Source: Polytrichum commune (lineage: Eukaryota > Streptophyta > Polytrichopsida > Polytrichales > Polytrichaceae). From it: a stretch of DNA of 64,000 nucleotides. Positions 45,460-57,428 of this stretch are shown piece by piece; the first letter of the stretch is position 1; each line of letters begins with the position of its first letter. Made by a program: the position numbers and the translations under genes. The notes below the pieces were generated by a model. That model was given only the letters and a program-made list of their open reading frames with translations, was not told the DNA's origin and did not search any database. Location: contig OX485805.1 in NCBI GenBank assembly GCA_950295325.1, positions 54,460,758-54,524,757 of the forward strand. Direction: 5' to 3'.

Positions 45460-46454
45460 TCAGTAATACTCAGAACCAAATTGCTGGAGGTAGCGAGGGC
45501 AATAGCCCAGAGTGTATGCCAGCCACAACCACAGCCCCTGCTGGAGCTGAATTATGTTCATACAAAGGCAGATAATCATCATACGAAGTCTGGAAGGCCA
45601 TACCGATCATAGCTATGAGAAATAGATGCAGGGTTGTGCTAATGTCGGGAAGCTCTGTAGACCTGGGAAGCATCACAGGACTTGCACAGTAATCTCCTGC
45701 TTAAGTATGCACCCAGTTAAGTGTGCAAATTCTTTGACAAAAATCAGGGTTCGTACTTTATTGTATGAACATGTCATGCAGAGTCATTTGTCGCGAATGC
45801 ATGAATTTTTTACACTTGACATTCAATGTTCGTTTGTTAACATTTCGATGAAACGTCTCAAACGATCGTCGTAGTTCATTATACATATGTTCAACTTCTG
45901 TTTAGGGTTTTGGCATCATTAGACAAGTGGGTTGCCTCATGTTTCATCTGTTACCTATTGCGGTAACAAATTACCTCTTACCTATTACCTCTGGTTCAAA
46001 GTGAATACTTAAGCGGGAGGTTACTGTATCGCAAATTTGATCTGTAAGCAGGCTACGGGTGGGACTGGTAGCGTGAGGTGTGGTATGAACTGGAGTCGAG
46101 GTTGTAAGGTGCATCATGATGGTGCTTCGAAGGCAACTACTGTATCTTGCCTCCATTGGTTAAAGCTCCTGTTATAAGGAGATCCATTCCACAGCCAGCG
46201 GCAAATCCTTCTTCACCTTCTTCGCGGCCTTCAAGGCTTTCACCACATCCACAAACCAGGTCACTGCCACGCATTGTCTCCGCATGCAAGTCGACCGACA
46301 CCAATTGCACCCACGAAGCTACAGCATGATTTTCGCTCTTCGCACTTGGTGCAGCCCATGGGCACCAGAAGCTTCCCGGTGAGGTGGCCGGAGCCATGTA
46401 TGTTGGCGTCCAAGCAAGTTAGTGCGAGCTGGGCGAGTGACGAGATTGGCCCAT
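45460..46454 (-). pseudogene. Decayed HMA-domain gene copy
   Basis: Aligns along its length with the intact gene 55585-56238. The end still reads FGSEYY-stop (stop at 45460-45462), the middle keeps DYLPLYE, and the metal motif survives as PMGCTKCEE near 46340-46360. Frameshifts and deletions break the frame, and a 340-base element is inserted at 45687. The 3' flank 45225-45459 also resembles 55410-55584, so a block of about 1.2 kb was duplicated, not a processed transcript alone. Not functional. Confidence 0.85.
45687..46026. mobile_element. TA-targeted (Tc1/mariner or pogo-like) element in the HMA pseudogene
   Basis: 340 bases with inverted ends CAGTAA(T/C)CTCC(T/C)GCTTAAG. Comparison with the intact paralogue around 55820 shows that the interruption falls at a TA in the ancestral sequence. 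TA follows the right end (46027-46028) and CA, a probable mutated TA, precedes the left end. No transposase is encoded. Confidence 0.8.
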
Positions 46455-46562
46455 GGTGTACTTCCGCTCACCTGCCATGCCTCTATAATAAGACATGATG
46501 GTCAGTTCACATCTTCAACCTGGTGTTCACTATAAAGACCTGCTATATCAAGTATTACTCTA

Positions 46563-46960
46563 TGCTAAATATACCAATTAGTGAGTGTGGGCTAATAGTG
46601 GGGATGGGAAACTAGTGAAGGTGGTGCCAAATTTACTTATGCCATGACTTAGTGCTACCAAAAGATCTAGGAGGTGTTGTTCATCTCTGCGCTTGGCACT
46701 ATTCATTAAAGCACTAGCAATTGGTACTAATCATTCAAAGTATCGGCACTTGGCATTATTCACTAACAAGCATGTAGCATGCACTAATCACAAGCATGCA
46801 GTAATTTTCTTGAAATCTATGGTAAATGAGCATAGAATGTATTGCCTTTGTGAATTTAGTGTCAACCAGTAGCAATTTAGCCCTCGGTAACTTTGAGATT
46901 TGGCTTGACTTTCCGTGTGACTTGATTTAGTACCACCCTCACTAATTGGTATATTTAGTG
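46563..46960. mobile_element. Small inverted-repeat element (CTAAATATACCAATTAGTGAG ends)
   Basis: About 398 bases with inverted ends of some 27 bases (ctaaataTACCAATTAGTGA and complement, one mismatch). TA flanks both sides (46561-46562 and 46961-46962), fitting a TA-inserting element. Non-coding. Confidence 0.7.
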
Positions 46961-47027
46961 TATTTTAAGCTCCATTCAACTATTTAATTTTTCACCTTCA
47001 CCTATTGCTCCAACTTTGAGTACCAGC

Positions 47028-47458
47028 CAGAGCCCTACATTGGTTGCCCATACCCATGCCCATGCCCATACCCACCCATGCCCATGGGTTTTGGGTGGGC
47101 ATGGGTGCAATATTATTGTTCATGGGTGGGCATGGGTGGGCATGGGTTTGATATTATAATGGGTGGGCATGGGTGGGGCACAATTACGCAATCATACAAG
47201 ACGCATTACACAATTACACAATACACATTACACAATTTTTGAATACATGAGCGCAATTTGAATAGCATGGGTGGGCATGGGTGGGCACATGTCATGCTAT
47301 GTGTGGGCATGGGTGGGCATGGGTGCGCACATGTCATGCTATGGGTGGGCATGGGTGCACACATGTCATGCTATGGGTGGGCATGGGTGGGCATAGGTCA
47401 CTGCTGATGGGCATGGTCTGGGTATGGGTGCAATTAAAAAGGAAAATGTTGGGCTCTG
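47028..47458. mobile_element. hAT-like element filled with a GGGCATGGGT minisatellite
   Basis: 431 bases with ends CAGAGCCC(T/A)ACATT and complement. Flanks gtaccagc (47020-47027) and gtaccagt (47459-47466) match at 7 of 8 bases. Most of the interior is tandem gggcatgggt with acatgtcatgctat spacers, present on both strands near the two ends. Non-coding. Confidence 0.8.
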
Positions 47459-47677
47459 GTACCAGTTATGCAACTATATTAGTCCAATGCAATGAAAATC
47501 CTAATTGTAGGAACCAAGTCTCATAAGCAGTGCTGATTTTTGCACCTCTCAAATACTTGTTAAACGCCCATCGCACCTGTCAAATGTGCATAATGTATAC
47601 ATTGGGGTTATGATTTTAGACATTTGGGATTCGTGACGAGTGCAAAAATCAACCCGAGTTGTACGCATACGAGTGAA

Positions 47678-47905
47678 CACTACACTAAATATTGTATAGA
47701 GCGTTGCTTATTATTTGGAATTGCGCAAGGCTATGACCGTGTATAATATATCTCATTTTTCTGTAACAAAGATCAAATTGGTTGTTTGGACATTAGAGAA
47801 CATTAACATCTTTACTTGGAAAAAAGAGTAGATTAATAATAAATAAAAATAACATTGTGTAATTGCAAATAGTAAGTGACCCTAAATACAATATCTAGTG
47901 CAGTG
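47678..47905. mobile_element. 228-bp MITE-like sequence
   Basis: Inverted ends CACTACACTAAATATTGTAT and CACTGCACTAGATATTGTAT (2 mismatches in 20). No target duplication could be recognised. Confidence 0.5.
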
Positions 47906-48437
47906 TGCAAGTTGAAGAGGCAGACTTCAAGACGAAGCACTAATCATCTTTTTACACCGAGGAGGCGCATCGAATTTGTGCTTGCATTTCTTCTGTTGAC
48001 GAAGTGCCAGTTTTGGGATACTTTTTATACAGTCCAGGCTCGGCCAGGCCAGGCTATGATTATGAAATGGCCTGAATTTTGCTTTTTAAAATCAAGAGGT
48101 TGAGCTGTTGGTAAATATCAGAGGAGAGCAGGAGGCTGGGGGAAACAGCCACTAGGATTATTAACATACAATTTGTGCGACCTAAATTGTGAATGCTACA
48201 GCTCCCAACACACGGTAACTGCCTCCAGCTTATTAGAGAAAGAATCAATACTATCCCTGACTCGAAGGTCGATTGAATCCGCCTCTTTATGAGCTCAGCT
48301 TTTAAAAACTGACTTTGGGGCTACACTAACGAGATTGAGTACAGTAGGACGGTTGAGAGACGGAGGCCCATGATCCCATCTACAAATTCCAAGTCTACCA
48401 CCCTCCATTTGAGAGGCTTGCTTAACCTCCCTTATAA

Positions 48438-48885
48438 GGAAGAAATACCATAAACCGTGAAAATAAGGTGATTCGCATTGAAGATATGGTCTTCAAATCA
48501 TGGGATAATTTTCCAAGATAGAAGAGAAGGATTCATGAAGAATGCGAGTTGTTTCATTTTATTTTTCTCAGTTTTTTTTTATTTTAAATCTACAATTTTT
48601 CAAAGTGGAAAGTTTGTCAAACTCCCTACTTCTTCACTAGATTCTCCTTAAACCAAACACGGTAATGCTCATTTCCACACAAAACATCACCTAAACTAGT
48701 ATACTCATGAGTACATTAAATTACGATTGATGATAATCAAACATGACTAAATTTGGCTAAACTGACTATACACGCATTTCAAGCTGCCAGCCTCGCAATT
48801 ATTGGTTTCAAAATTGACACTTCACTATTCTAATGGAAGTCTACTGCACGGGTAAAGGATAATTCACGGTTTATGATATTCTACC
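48438..48885. mobile_element. 448-bp inverted-repeat element
   Basis: Inverted ends GGAAGAAATACCATAAACC and GGTAGAATATCATAAACC, continuing CGTGAA. The flanks are TAA and TTA, which would suit a PIF/Harbinger-like element only if one base has changed. Non-coding. Confidence 0.55.
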
Positions 48886-48937
48886 TTAAATATGAACCTC
48901 CAAGAAAAATGACTTGTGGACCAAGTGCACAAGGATG

Positions 48938-49597
48938 CAGAGTTCGGGAAGTTTTTGAAGCCTTAGTGGCTAATTGCCGGTAGTTGCTATGAAGGGTCGG
49001 ATTTTTTCCAATTTACATCGGCAAGAGCCGGTCTTTTGTAAAATCAATCGGCCAATTGCCTATATTTTCATATTTTCATTGGTCAATATCCGATTAAATG
49101 GAATTCACATCGGCACTAATTGTTTAAAAATTGTATGAAAAGTTATTAGAAATCATTTCTTAGTACAAAATCTTGAATAAGTGAAAAGAAAGGCATGTTC
49201 AAAACTTTAAATTTGAAGAGTTAATATCCTTGGCAGGAATTGAACCTAGCAATGCCTTCACCGCTTGAAGGCCAAGGGTCCCCGAATTCTTCATAGAAGC
49301 AATTGGATTTGGTCATGGAAAGGTTGCATAATTCAAAAAGTTTAAGGTTTAGGGTACTTCCTCAAGTGCATCATCAGATGCCCCAGACAAATAGCGCTCT
49401 GGATGCTTCCGGCTGAAATCCAGTAACTCACAAGAAGAATCGGCTACATTTTCGGGACATTTTCTGGTTCATCGGCTAATTGCCGGAGGATTGAAATTAC
49501 AGTCGGATTGCCATCCGATGGTTGGAAATTTGGACCGGCCATGAGGGGAAATCCATCGGCTGATAATGAACTAGCCGTCGGTTTTCCCCGAACATAG
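48938..49597. mobile_element. hAT deletion derivative
   Basis: 660 bases between exact 8-base duplications caaggatg (48930-48937 and 49598-49605). The left end is CAGAGTTCGGG and the right end is its imperfect complement CCCGAACATAG. The sequence is nearly the same as the two outer parts of 57026-59816, joined at about 49403-49406 (gctctggatg/cttccggctg). It is therefore an internal-deletion form that must rely on transposase supplied by another copy. Confidence 0.88.
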
Positions 49598-49605
49598 CAA
49601 GGATG

Positions 49606-51190
49606 TGTGTGTCAGCAGCATCATATAAAAATAAATAAATAAATAAAGAGGAGAAGAACAAGGATAAGGAAAAAGAAAAAGACTAATTTTGGGTTTCTGA
49701 CCTCATCATTTGTTTGGTCTCTAGAGGGGATTCTGTGGAAAATTATTGTGTACGCTGCCTATCCATCTGAAGTTTGTTTTGGTTGATTGGACATCAGATT
49801 TAGCTTCAGAGACTCGACATTATTATTTGGGGATCCGATTGAGATGAAGTGATCACAAGTAATCATAAGTGCCAGTTTTTTAGCTGAGATTATTTCTTTT
49901 GCAAGAATTATTTCTAAAGACAATCAACTCTGGGACAACAGTAGTCGGTTTCTCATATACTCAGTGTGGACAACTTACCGTGAAAATTATGGTGGGGCGT
50001 AGCTGTTTTTTGGGGGTGTAGATGTTTAAACCGTGTCCAAATATGCTGCAAACGTCTGCTCATGTATCATTTGAAATGAAATAAGATCTTGGCTACTTTT
50101 GGGGGGATATTGTCATGGAACAAATTGACCCACGTTGCCACATGTACTCATGCTTTCAAGTCACGCAATAGGCTTTAGTTAAATGAGGTCCTCTACAATA
50201 AAAATATCTTGAACACTTATTCAAGCCCTAAAGCCTTGCAAAACTTGGCTTGCCAATTTAGAGATCTAATACATGTGAGAGCCCCACACATTTTCAATTT
50301 GAATAATTGGGGCATTATAGACTGAGTCGGTTTAGAGGCCATGTGATGGTGGCTATTTGAAATCAAATGCACGTGGTCTATTGACAAAATCCCACATGAT
50401 ATTATTAGATGTGATATTGCAAATGACCAAGTCGAAGATGGTGCATCGAGCCCTGTTTCAAACCTGATTTAAGAGTTGTCCATCACCAGCTTTGACCTCG
50501 ACCTTTGATAAGCTGGTATAAGTATAAATGTTTTGCTTGAGAACGCTCTTGGCAATTGAGGAGTGGAGTGGAGACTTAGCTCTAAGTGATTGAACATGTG
50601 ACATTTTCAATATTAATAATAATTCACCTATGAGCATGTGCATTGAACTATGTTCTCTATTGTACCAACATAATGTAGTTTTGCATACATTAACACATTA
50701 TGGCCCAAAGACAATTAACATGTTGGGGAGAGTTTGGGGATTCATGTGCACTGCAACACCATCCACCCATTATCCAAAGTCACATTGATAACTTCTCTTG
50801 TTTATATATATACTACCCCAGCCCTCCGCCACCTTGACATGAATCTCCCCTGGACCTACGTACAATGGTAAAAAAGACTTTCTTATCGATTGACTCCGCA
50901 TGTTTATAGTACACCTTCTAGTTTCAAATTGTAATAGGTATAGCTGATTAGGATTGGGATGTGAGTTACAATATATGACAAGGTAGTGAGCATTTTTTTT
51001 TTGAGTTTGAGTGAACTATTATTGAGAGGATCATTGTATTATGAGGCCATTTTTTTGGTACAAATTGAAAGAATCAATTACAAGAAGGAACCAAAATACA
51101 ACCACCACATGGATCCAGTGCAACCTGAGGGGAAATCAAGAAATAATGCCCATATGAGGTCTAACCTTCCAGGTGACCACTAAGTTACAC
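49606..51190. other. Gene-poor stretch
   Basis: No supported gene. An aataaataaataaataaa run lies near 49630. Confidence 0.4.
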
Positions 51191-51194
51191 CAGG

Positions 51195-51446
51195 TCACGA
51201 TGAGACCTTTGATCCCCAAGTCGAATCGAATTTGTTAAGAACATCTTGGTAAGCAATGTCCGGGACCTTTTCTAAATCCGAGAGAATCCGTTTCCATTCA
51301 ATCCTACCATAATCTTGCAAGGCGTCCCAAACGACTTGACAAGTTTTCTCAATGGGCCATTGCAGAGTGTTAAACACCATATCATTCCGTTGGCACCAAA
51401 TAATCCACGGAAGACCTCTCCTCAAGATAATTGCATTGAATAGCAT
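51195..51446 (-). pseudogene. LINE-type retrotransposon C-terminal fragment
   Basis: An 83-codon minus-strand frame reads GLPWIIWCQRNDMVFN, followed by WDALQDYGRIEWKR. This is the style of the region after the reverse transcriptase in plant non-LTR elements, where a tryptophan-rich WxxWxxRND(x)F motif is common. Only this tail is present. Assignment is by pattern and could be wrong. Confidence 0.55.
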
Positions 51447-51698
51447 ACTTAATCTATGACCTTGGGGCGGTCACACCCCCTTACGTTTTGTAACCACATG
51501 CAATAATGGGGTATTTAATGGGGGGATATTTATGCATCTCTCAATATTTTTTCATGCCCTATTTGTAGATATAAAGCTACTTTGATGTATTTTCTAGCAC
51601 CCTATATTTATTTTTATAAATCGTACAAGTACCAAATAATGGACAAAATTCTATAGCATTGCAAAATCGACTATGTGAGCAACAAACATTTCATATCA

Positions 51699-52444
51699 GG
51701 GGCCATTCACGGTTGGGGTACTACTTTTGGGACAAAGGACTTAAGGACTTTGTCGCATTGATCTTGGTTTTTATCATGATTTACTATTATTTGATCAATA
51801 AAATTTACATAAATAAGTAGATAGTTCTTAAGCTTTATCAAGAAAGATTTTTATTATTATTTAATAATCACCCTAAACCCTAGGCCACATCAGTGGCATT
51901 TTTTTGCTATTTAGGTGTGCATTGGTGGTCAATTATTTCCTGTTATGTATCTTGGTACCTTGGTAAAAGTGTCATGTGTCCATTCATATAAATTTTTTTG
52001 TCCAATTCTAATACTAGACGTTCCTTTTACGTGTGGCCGTGAGTATATGTATATTTGGACATGTTTGGTGCCACATGTAAAGTTGGGCAATTGCTATTCA
52101 ATATATATTTGGTTCTATTGGTACACACTTGAACGATGAGTGTGAGGAAAAAAATTGGGATCGTTTCGATTGATTCTTGTTGTCCTTTTCATTCCTTGAT
52201 CCTAAGGTGAACAATTAAGACAGCACTCCTGAATGCCCTTTAAGGAATCAAAAGGATATCTTAGATAACCCTATTCCTTCTAAATTAACTTTGTCAGTGT
52301 ACTCGATATGGAGTATGAAATGTAGGTATGATCCAAAATATGCTTCACAATACAAATCTAAGCATACCAAGCATGTGAAGTTATCCAAAAAAGTCCGTTT
52401 CCCGTTAGACGGCCAAAAGTAGTACCCCAACCGTGAATGGCCCC
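51699..52444. mobile_element. Element with perfect 32-bp terminal inverted repeats
   Basis: 746 bases. Both ends read GGGGCCATTCACGGTTGGGG followed by TACTACTTTTGG without a mismatch, on opposite strands. The perfect ends suggest a young insertion. The style resembles hAT elements, but no clean 8-base duplication is seen (left flank catatca, right flank atcatcc). Interior non-coding. Confidence 0.85.
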
Positions 52445-53700
52445 ATCATCCATCTTGTCATTCAATTGGTTTCAATTAGTTATACCAATCCTAAACCATT
52501 CAAAGTACCATCCAAAACACAACCAATAGCATTTGGGTATTAATTAAAGGGTAACCAATAAACATGGAGATAACAAAATATTTTAAGCTAACATAGACAA
52601 GTTATAAACATGGATAGAACAAAACAAGAATTACAATCACTTGTGATAAGACATATTAGAATTTTGCACAACTACCTACTCCAAAAAAAAATTGCATTCA
52701 AATACAAGAAAGCTTAATACAAAAGCCATAATTATTGTATTAATCCTACTACACACTTTTAGGGGGATCCAATATCTATAACCTTATTTTTTTTTTATTG
52801 ATTATTAACATGAAGGAATTATTCACCACCCTATTTTACATATAATCATGTAGGGGATATATTTCCAATGCTATGGTAGATCTAACGAATTTATAATTTT
52901 TACCCTCAACAAATTAAATTGATCTTATTTTTTTATCTGACATGGTTTCTAAAATTCCAATAGTCACCTCCCCGAGTCTGTGACCTCTTGATTTGCTTAA
53001 ATTACATCTTTTTGTAATGGTGTGTGGTCCCTCAGGCTCATCTGTGAGGAATATGGTTAGCCCAGATGAATGTCTTCGAGACCCACCAACAACAAGAATT
53101 CCTCATCCACCAACACGGGCCACATGTCCTTGCAAGAAAGCATTCTCACTACATTGCAATTTTGCATTCCCAGTGTGGAAAAATTATGATGGCACTCTAT
53201 GACCGGCGAGATCAAACCACTAGTTACAGATGGGCCGGTTGAGATAGAGAAGTAACCGATTCAAATTCAATACTTGAATCGACAAACCGTCGATCATTTT
53301 ATAAGAGAGTTTATAGGATTTACCTCAAATTGATAAATGAAAACCCAAAGATGTCAATATGTAAGCAGTTGGACTTGGAAACACTTGAATCTTGACCAAT
53401 TTAGCCCAAAAGCTCCCCAGACACAGATGGCACTTATGTATGTTAACTCAGTGCTGTGCTTGTGAACTTAGCAGCAAAATTTAAAGCAGAGTCTGCAATT
53501 TTCTTGCAACCTCATTGTTTGTTGCGTGCCTTAATATTGCCGGTAACAGCATTGGTAGTTGAGTAGCTGTAAAGGAAGAGACCTTCCACAATCATGGGAC
53601 ATGTATGGGCCGACCCTTCCCCAAAAACTGTAACCGCCATGATGCAGGATATCTGGCACTACAGTGCTCAATGTCCTTACCGCCAAGTTACTGTCATGGT
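52445..53700. other. Gene-poor stretch
   Basis: AT-rich to about 52980, then mixed. No supported gene. Confidence 0.4.
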
Positions 53701-54281
53701 CAGGGCCAGTTTACACCATGGACCATGAAAGATGGCCTTTTTTCATGGTCCAACTTCATGGTCCAACTATCATGGTCTGACTTCATAGTCCAACTTCTGT
53801 GGTCCGATTCTTGAAATAATCAATTTGCAAAGCTTTTAAGACCTTCACTTGGTGTAATCCGAATGTGGATCAAGAGGAATGATCATGAAACAAAAAGTCA
53901 ATGTGATGACTTTTTTAATATGTGCCCAAAAGGGGTAGTTTTGAGAAATTCAAGTTTGACCATTCTTTTATCTTCTCTTGTTTTCATCTTCTCTTCTCAA
54001 AAAAGAAAATCCTTAAATAAATCTAATAACAATATTTCTTTGCCATGAGCCCCCTGCCTTTTTCTACTATAGGACCTATTTTGTCTCTCCCACCGCAAAA
54101 CCCATAGGAATATTTTAGTGGATAATGTAGGCCTTAAAACATGCCTTTTGGGGATCATGATCATCTTGACATTTTTTCCCTTGGTGTAAACCAAAGTGAT
54201 CCCGGGACAAATTCAACAGCCAATCATAGATTTTACAGGGCCTCGGGACGACTTCATAGTCCATGGTGTAAACAACCCCTA
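53701..54281. mobile_element. hAT-like element with subterminal TCATGGTCC repeats
   Basis: About 581 bases. The ends CAGGGCCAGTTTACACCATG and TAGGGGTTGTTTACACCATG (opposite strands) continue GAC(C/T)ATGAA. Five tcatggtccaact-like words follow the left end. A clean target duplication was not found. Confidence 0.65.
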
Positions 54282-55584
54282 ATTTGTGACATTAGTTACT
54301 AAAGTTTGTCCCTCTAAAATTCTAATCCCAAAAAATTCTAACACCACACCTACATACATTTCAGCCGCCATGTCGGTGCATTGGTAGGGAAAAGGGGGGG
54401 TTAGTGGAACACCGTGGGATGACACCAAGTGGAACGCAGTCATGGCACTAACAGACAGTGTCGTGGGAATGACACCAAGAGGGATTATTTAATCCTTCTA
54501 TGGAGATGATGTGATCTTCCAGTTTTTCTTTACTGATTTTAGGTAGATTCCATAGATTCCCCTAATATGATGGGTAAATATCCTGAAGTCTTGAACTTCA
54601 ACCCGCTATTTCTCGAACCCAACTGGTTCATCTATAACTGGCGGTCGGTTCTCCCCATTCATTGCTCTCTATATCTCCGGCATCCGCACTTGGCTGAGAT
54701 TGGACAGCCCTACATTATACAGAGTGGCCCATTGCAACATGTTCACAAGGAATTGAAGGTCACAAGTCAAGACTGGAAGACACAAGAAGACGCTACAAGT
54801 GCAATAAATAACAGTTAGATGGGCTGAGTGGAAACCATGTTAAACATGATTAAATATGTTAATTGAAATATCAATTCATAAGGATGTGTGTACACACTGT
54901 ACACAGCTCTCATAGAGCACTCCTACTCTTGAGGAATAACTGTACAGGTTGCGCTTCTTTTTCTAACAATCAAGTAAGTAGTGTACATTCTGAGATGAGG
55001 ACATCCATAACTCTCCACAGCCTCAAAATTCAATGGAAACCATGTCAGCTGTATCAAGCCTTAATCTATTCTTATTTACACCAGGTATTTGATATCTTGA
55101 AGTCTCGTACCCCAAAGAAGGTTTGTGTGTAATGAAGTTCTTCAACCGTGAGTCATGACCTCCGTCATACTAGCTATTCTAGCTCTTTCAAGGACCAGCA
55201 CTCAGTGCCTTTGCAAGTGACATTATCCTCTACCATAAATGCCTGGGTGACCAAAGCCAAACCCGCACGTGCAGAGTCCACCAATCCTTACCCTCCACCT
55301 AATTTTCTTGCCTCTTTCAAGCCTTACATGATTGAATCATCTTCAAAGATTCTGTCTAACATGACCTACACTACACATGGTATCTACAATGCTATCTTAT
55401 CCTGTCTCTGATGCTCAACTCATAGCAAGAGTGGGAGGCCTCTAGAAGGCACCGCAAACCCCTGACCAAGTTTCTCAATCTAGACTCTGTACATCAAATT
55501 TAGACGGTTCACTCATGCCTTTGCAAGGCTGCTAATCTTCACAAAAAACCATGACATTATGAACTCCTCAGCTAATGTAATTAC
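54282..55584. other. Intergenic stretch downstream of an HMA gene
   Basis: No supported gene. The part from about 55410 is shared with 45225-45459 and is probably the 3' untranslated region of the HMA gene. Confidence 0.4.
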
Positions 55585-56238
55585 TCAGTAATACTCCGAG
55601 CCAAAGTGCTGGAGGTAGCGAGGGCTGTAGCCATCAGTGTATGCTGGCCACGACAACGGCCCCGGGTGGAGGTACGAATTCTGCTCATACAAAGGAAGAT
55701 AATTGTCATACGAAGTCCGGAAGGCAGGAGGGCCATACGGATCATAGCTATTGTACATTGACGAAGGGTTGTACTCGTATCGGGAAGTCCTGTACACCGG
55801 GGACGGATCGTAGGATTCATACTGTGAATTTGACCTGTATGCAGGATACGGGTCGTACTCGTAGCGTGAGGTGCGATACGCACTGGAGTCAAGGAAGGGC
55901 GCATCATGGTGCCGCATAGCCAACATTTCTCCTCCAACGCTGATGTTATAAGGGGATCCATTCCACAGCTGCGAATCCTTCTTCACCTTCTTCGCGGCCT
56001 TCAAGGCTTTCAACGGATCCACAAACCCGGTCACCACCACACGTTGTCTCTGCAAGTCGACCATCACCCGTTGCACGCCACGAAGCTCCAGCATGTTTTC
56101 ATTGATCTTCTCTTCGCACTTGGTGCAGCACATTGGCACCAGAAGCTCCACGACGGGCGCATGCTGGCCGTAGCCTCCATGACCATAGCCACGAATGGAG
56201 TCCGAGTAGTATGACGGGTAGTGCCTAGATCGGCCCAT
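55585..56238 (-). CDS. HMA (heavy-metal-associated) domain protein with YRTSRYEY repeats
   Basis: 217 residues from the ATG at 56238; the frame is open a few codons further but without an ATG. The HMA domain spans about residues 28-95 with MCCTKC (36-41) as the metal-binding MxCxxC, then VVVTGFVDPLKALKAAKKVKK. The C-terminal half is Tyr/Ser/Pro-rich with two YRTSRYEY repeats and ends FGSEYY, without a CaaX box. Single exon, no signal peptide. Likely a metallochaperone-like or metal-binding scaffold protein in the cytosol; the Tyr-rich tail has no known role. It is about 70 percent similar by eye to the HMA core of 31812-32414 and is the parent-like copy for the pseudogene at 45460-46454. Confidence 0.87.
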   Translation of the reverse strand: MGRSRHYPSYYSDSIRGYGHGGYGQHAPVVELLVPMCCTKCEEKINENMLELRGVQRVMVDLQRQRVVVTGFVDPLKALKAAKKVKKDSQLWNGSPYNISVGGEMLAMRHHDAPFLDSSAYRTSRYEYDPYPAYRSNSQYESYDPSPVYRTSRYEYNPSSMYNSYDPYGPPAFRTSYDNYLPLYEQNSYLHPGPLSWPAYTDGYSPRYLQHFGSEYY

Positions 56239-56504
56239 GATGGACGTTTCACTCAACTAACAATTCTACTCAACTGCTTTGATGGGGCTTCGAGTTTCTG
56301 GTGTCAATTGATTGAAACTTCTCCGTTTGCTCGTATTTGTACCAAGCGAAGCGTTTGCTAAGCTTTGTGAGGCTTGATGTGAGGTCCAAAGAACAATGTG
56401 CAGCGCGCAGACAAACACGTAAACACTCGTGCAGGTGGCTTTGAAGAAAGCTCGTCTAATTTGTGTCTGCTAGTGTTGTTGTAAAACTGCCAAGCACAAC
56501 ACTA

Positions 56505-56511
56505 CTTATAA
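56505..56511 (-). promoter_or_regulatory. Possible TATA box of the HMA gene
   Basis: Minus strand TTATAAG about 270 bases before the ATG. It is the best TATA-like word in the near upstream region. Confidence 0.35.
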
Positions 56512-57017
56512 TGAAGACTGTGGCAGTCTACCATTATAAAATTGGATTATTTATATTGATCAATATATGTTAAATTAGGATGGAGATTCCAGAGGCAGAG
56601 AGTAGGAACCCTCCAAGAAGTTATGTCACACAAGCATTATATGGTGCTACAAGCCCCCACACACACGGCTGTATCACTTAGTGTCAAAGAATAAAATAAA
56701 GTTACCACAGCCCCAGCAGAGTCCAAGGGACAGCCACCTGCACCATTACAATTACCACCAGAGTCTAGATAAGCTTAAGGATCTTTCTTTTGTAAACTTT
56801 TGTTTTTGGATTGTCTGCACAAATGAAGGAAATTTATTGCAAACTTGGAAAACCGCGTACAGCACGAAACCTCTGGGAAACAGGGGGTGGGGTTGTTAGA
56901 AGCACTTACCCCCTCAGGGGCTGGGCATTCCACAGCCTGGGCTGAAACATGTAAATTTCCCGCAAGCCAACAAAGTTGGGCCATGTGCCCAGCCCTTTAG
57001 GCCAACATTCCTCCTTC
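56512..57017. other. Intergenic stretch between HMA gene and hAT element
   Basis: No supported gene. Confidence 0.4.
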
Positions 57018-57428
57018 CCCATAACCAGAGTTCGGGAAATTTTTGAAGCCTTGGTGGCTAATTGCCGGTAGTTGCTACGAAGGGTCAGATTTTTTCCAAT
57101 TTACATCGGCAAGAGCCGGTCTTTTGTAAAATCAATCGGCCAATTGCCTATATTTTCATTGGCCAATATCCGATTTAATGGAATTCATATCGGCACTAAT
57201 TATTTAAAAAATGTATGAAAAGTTATTAGAAATCATTTCTCAGTACAAAATCTTGAATAAGTGAAAAGAAAGGCATGTTCAAAACTTTAAATTTGAAGAG
57301 TTAATATCCTTGGCAGGAATTGAACCTAGCAATGCCTTCACCGCTTGAAGGCCAAGGGTCCCCGAATTCTTCATAGAAGCAATTGGATTTGGTCATGGAA
57401 AGGTTGCATAATTCAAAAAGTTTAAGGT

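Noticed and set aside
49225-49290. tRNA gene on the minus strand (B-box-like ggttcaattcc), also near 57309-57370
   Set aside because: Only the T-arm-like part fits; acceptor, D-arm and anticodon arms do not fold, and it is shared because both copies lie in the same hAT family.
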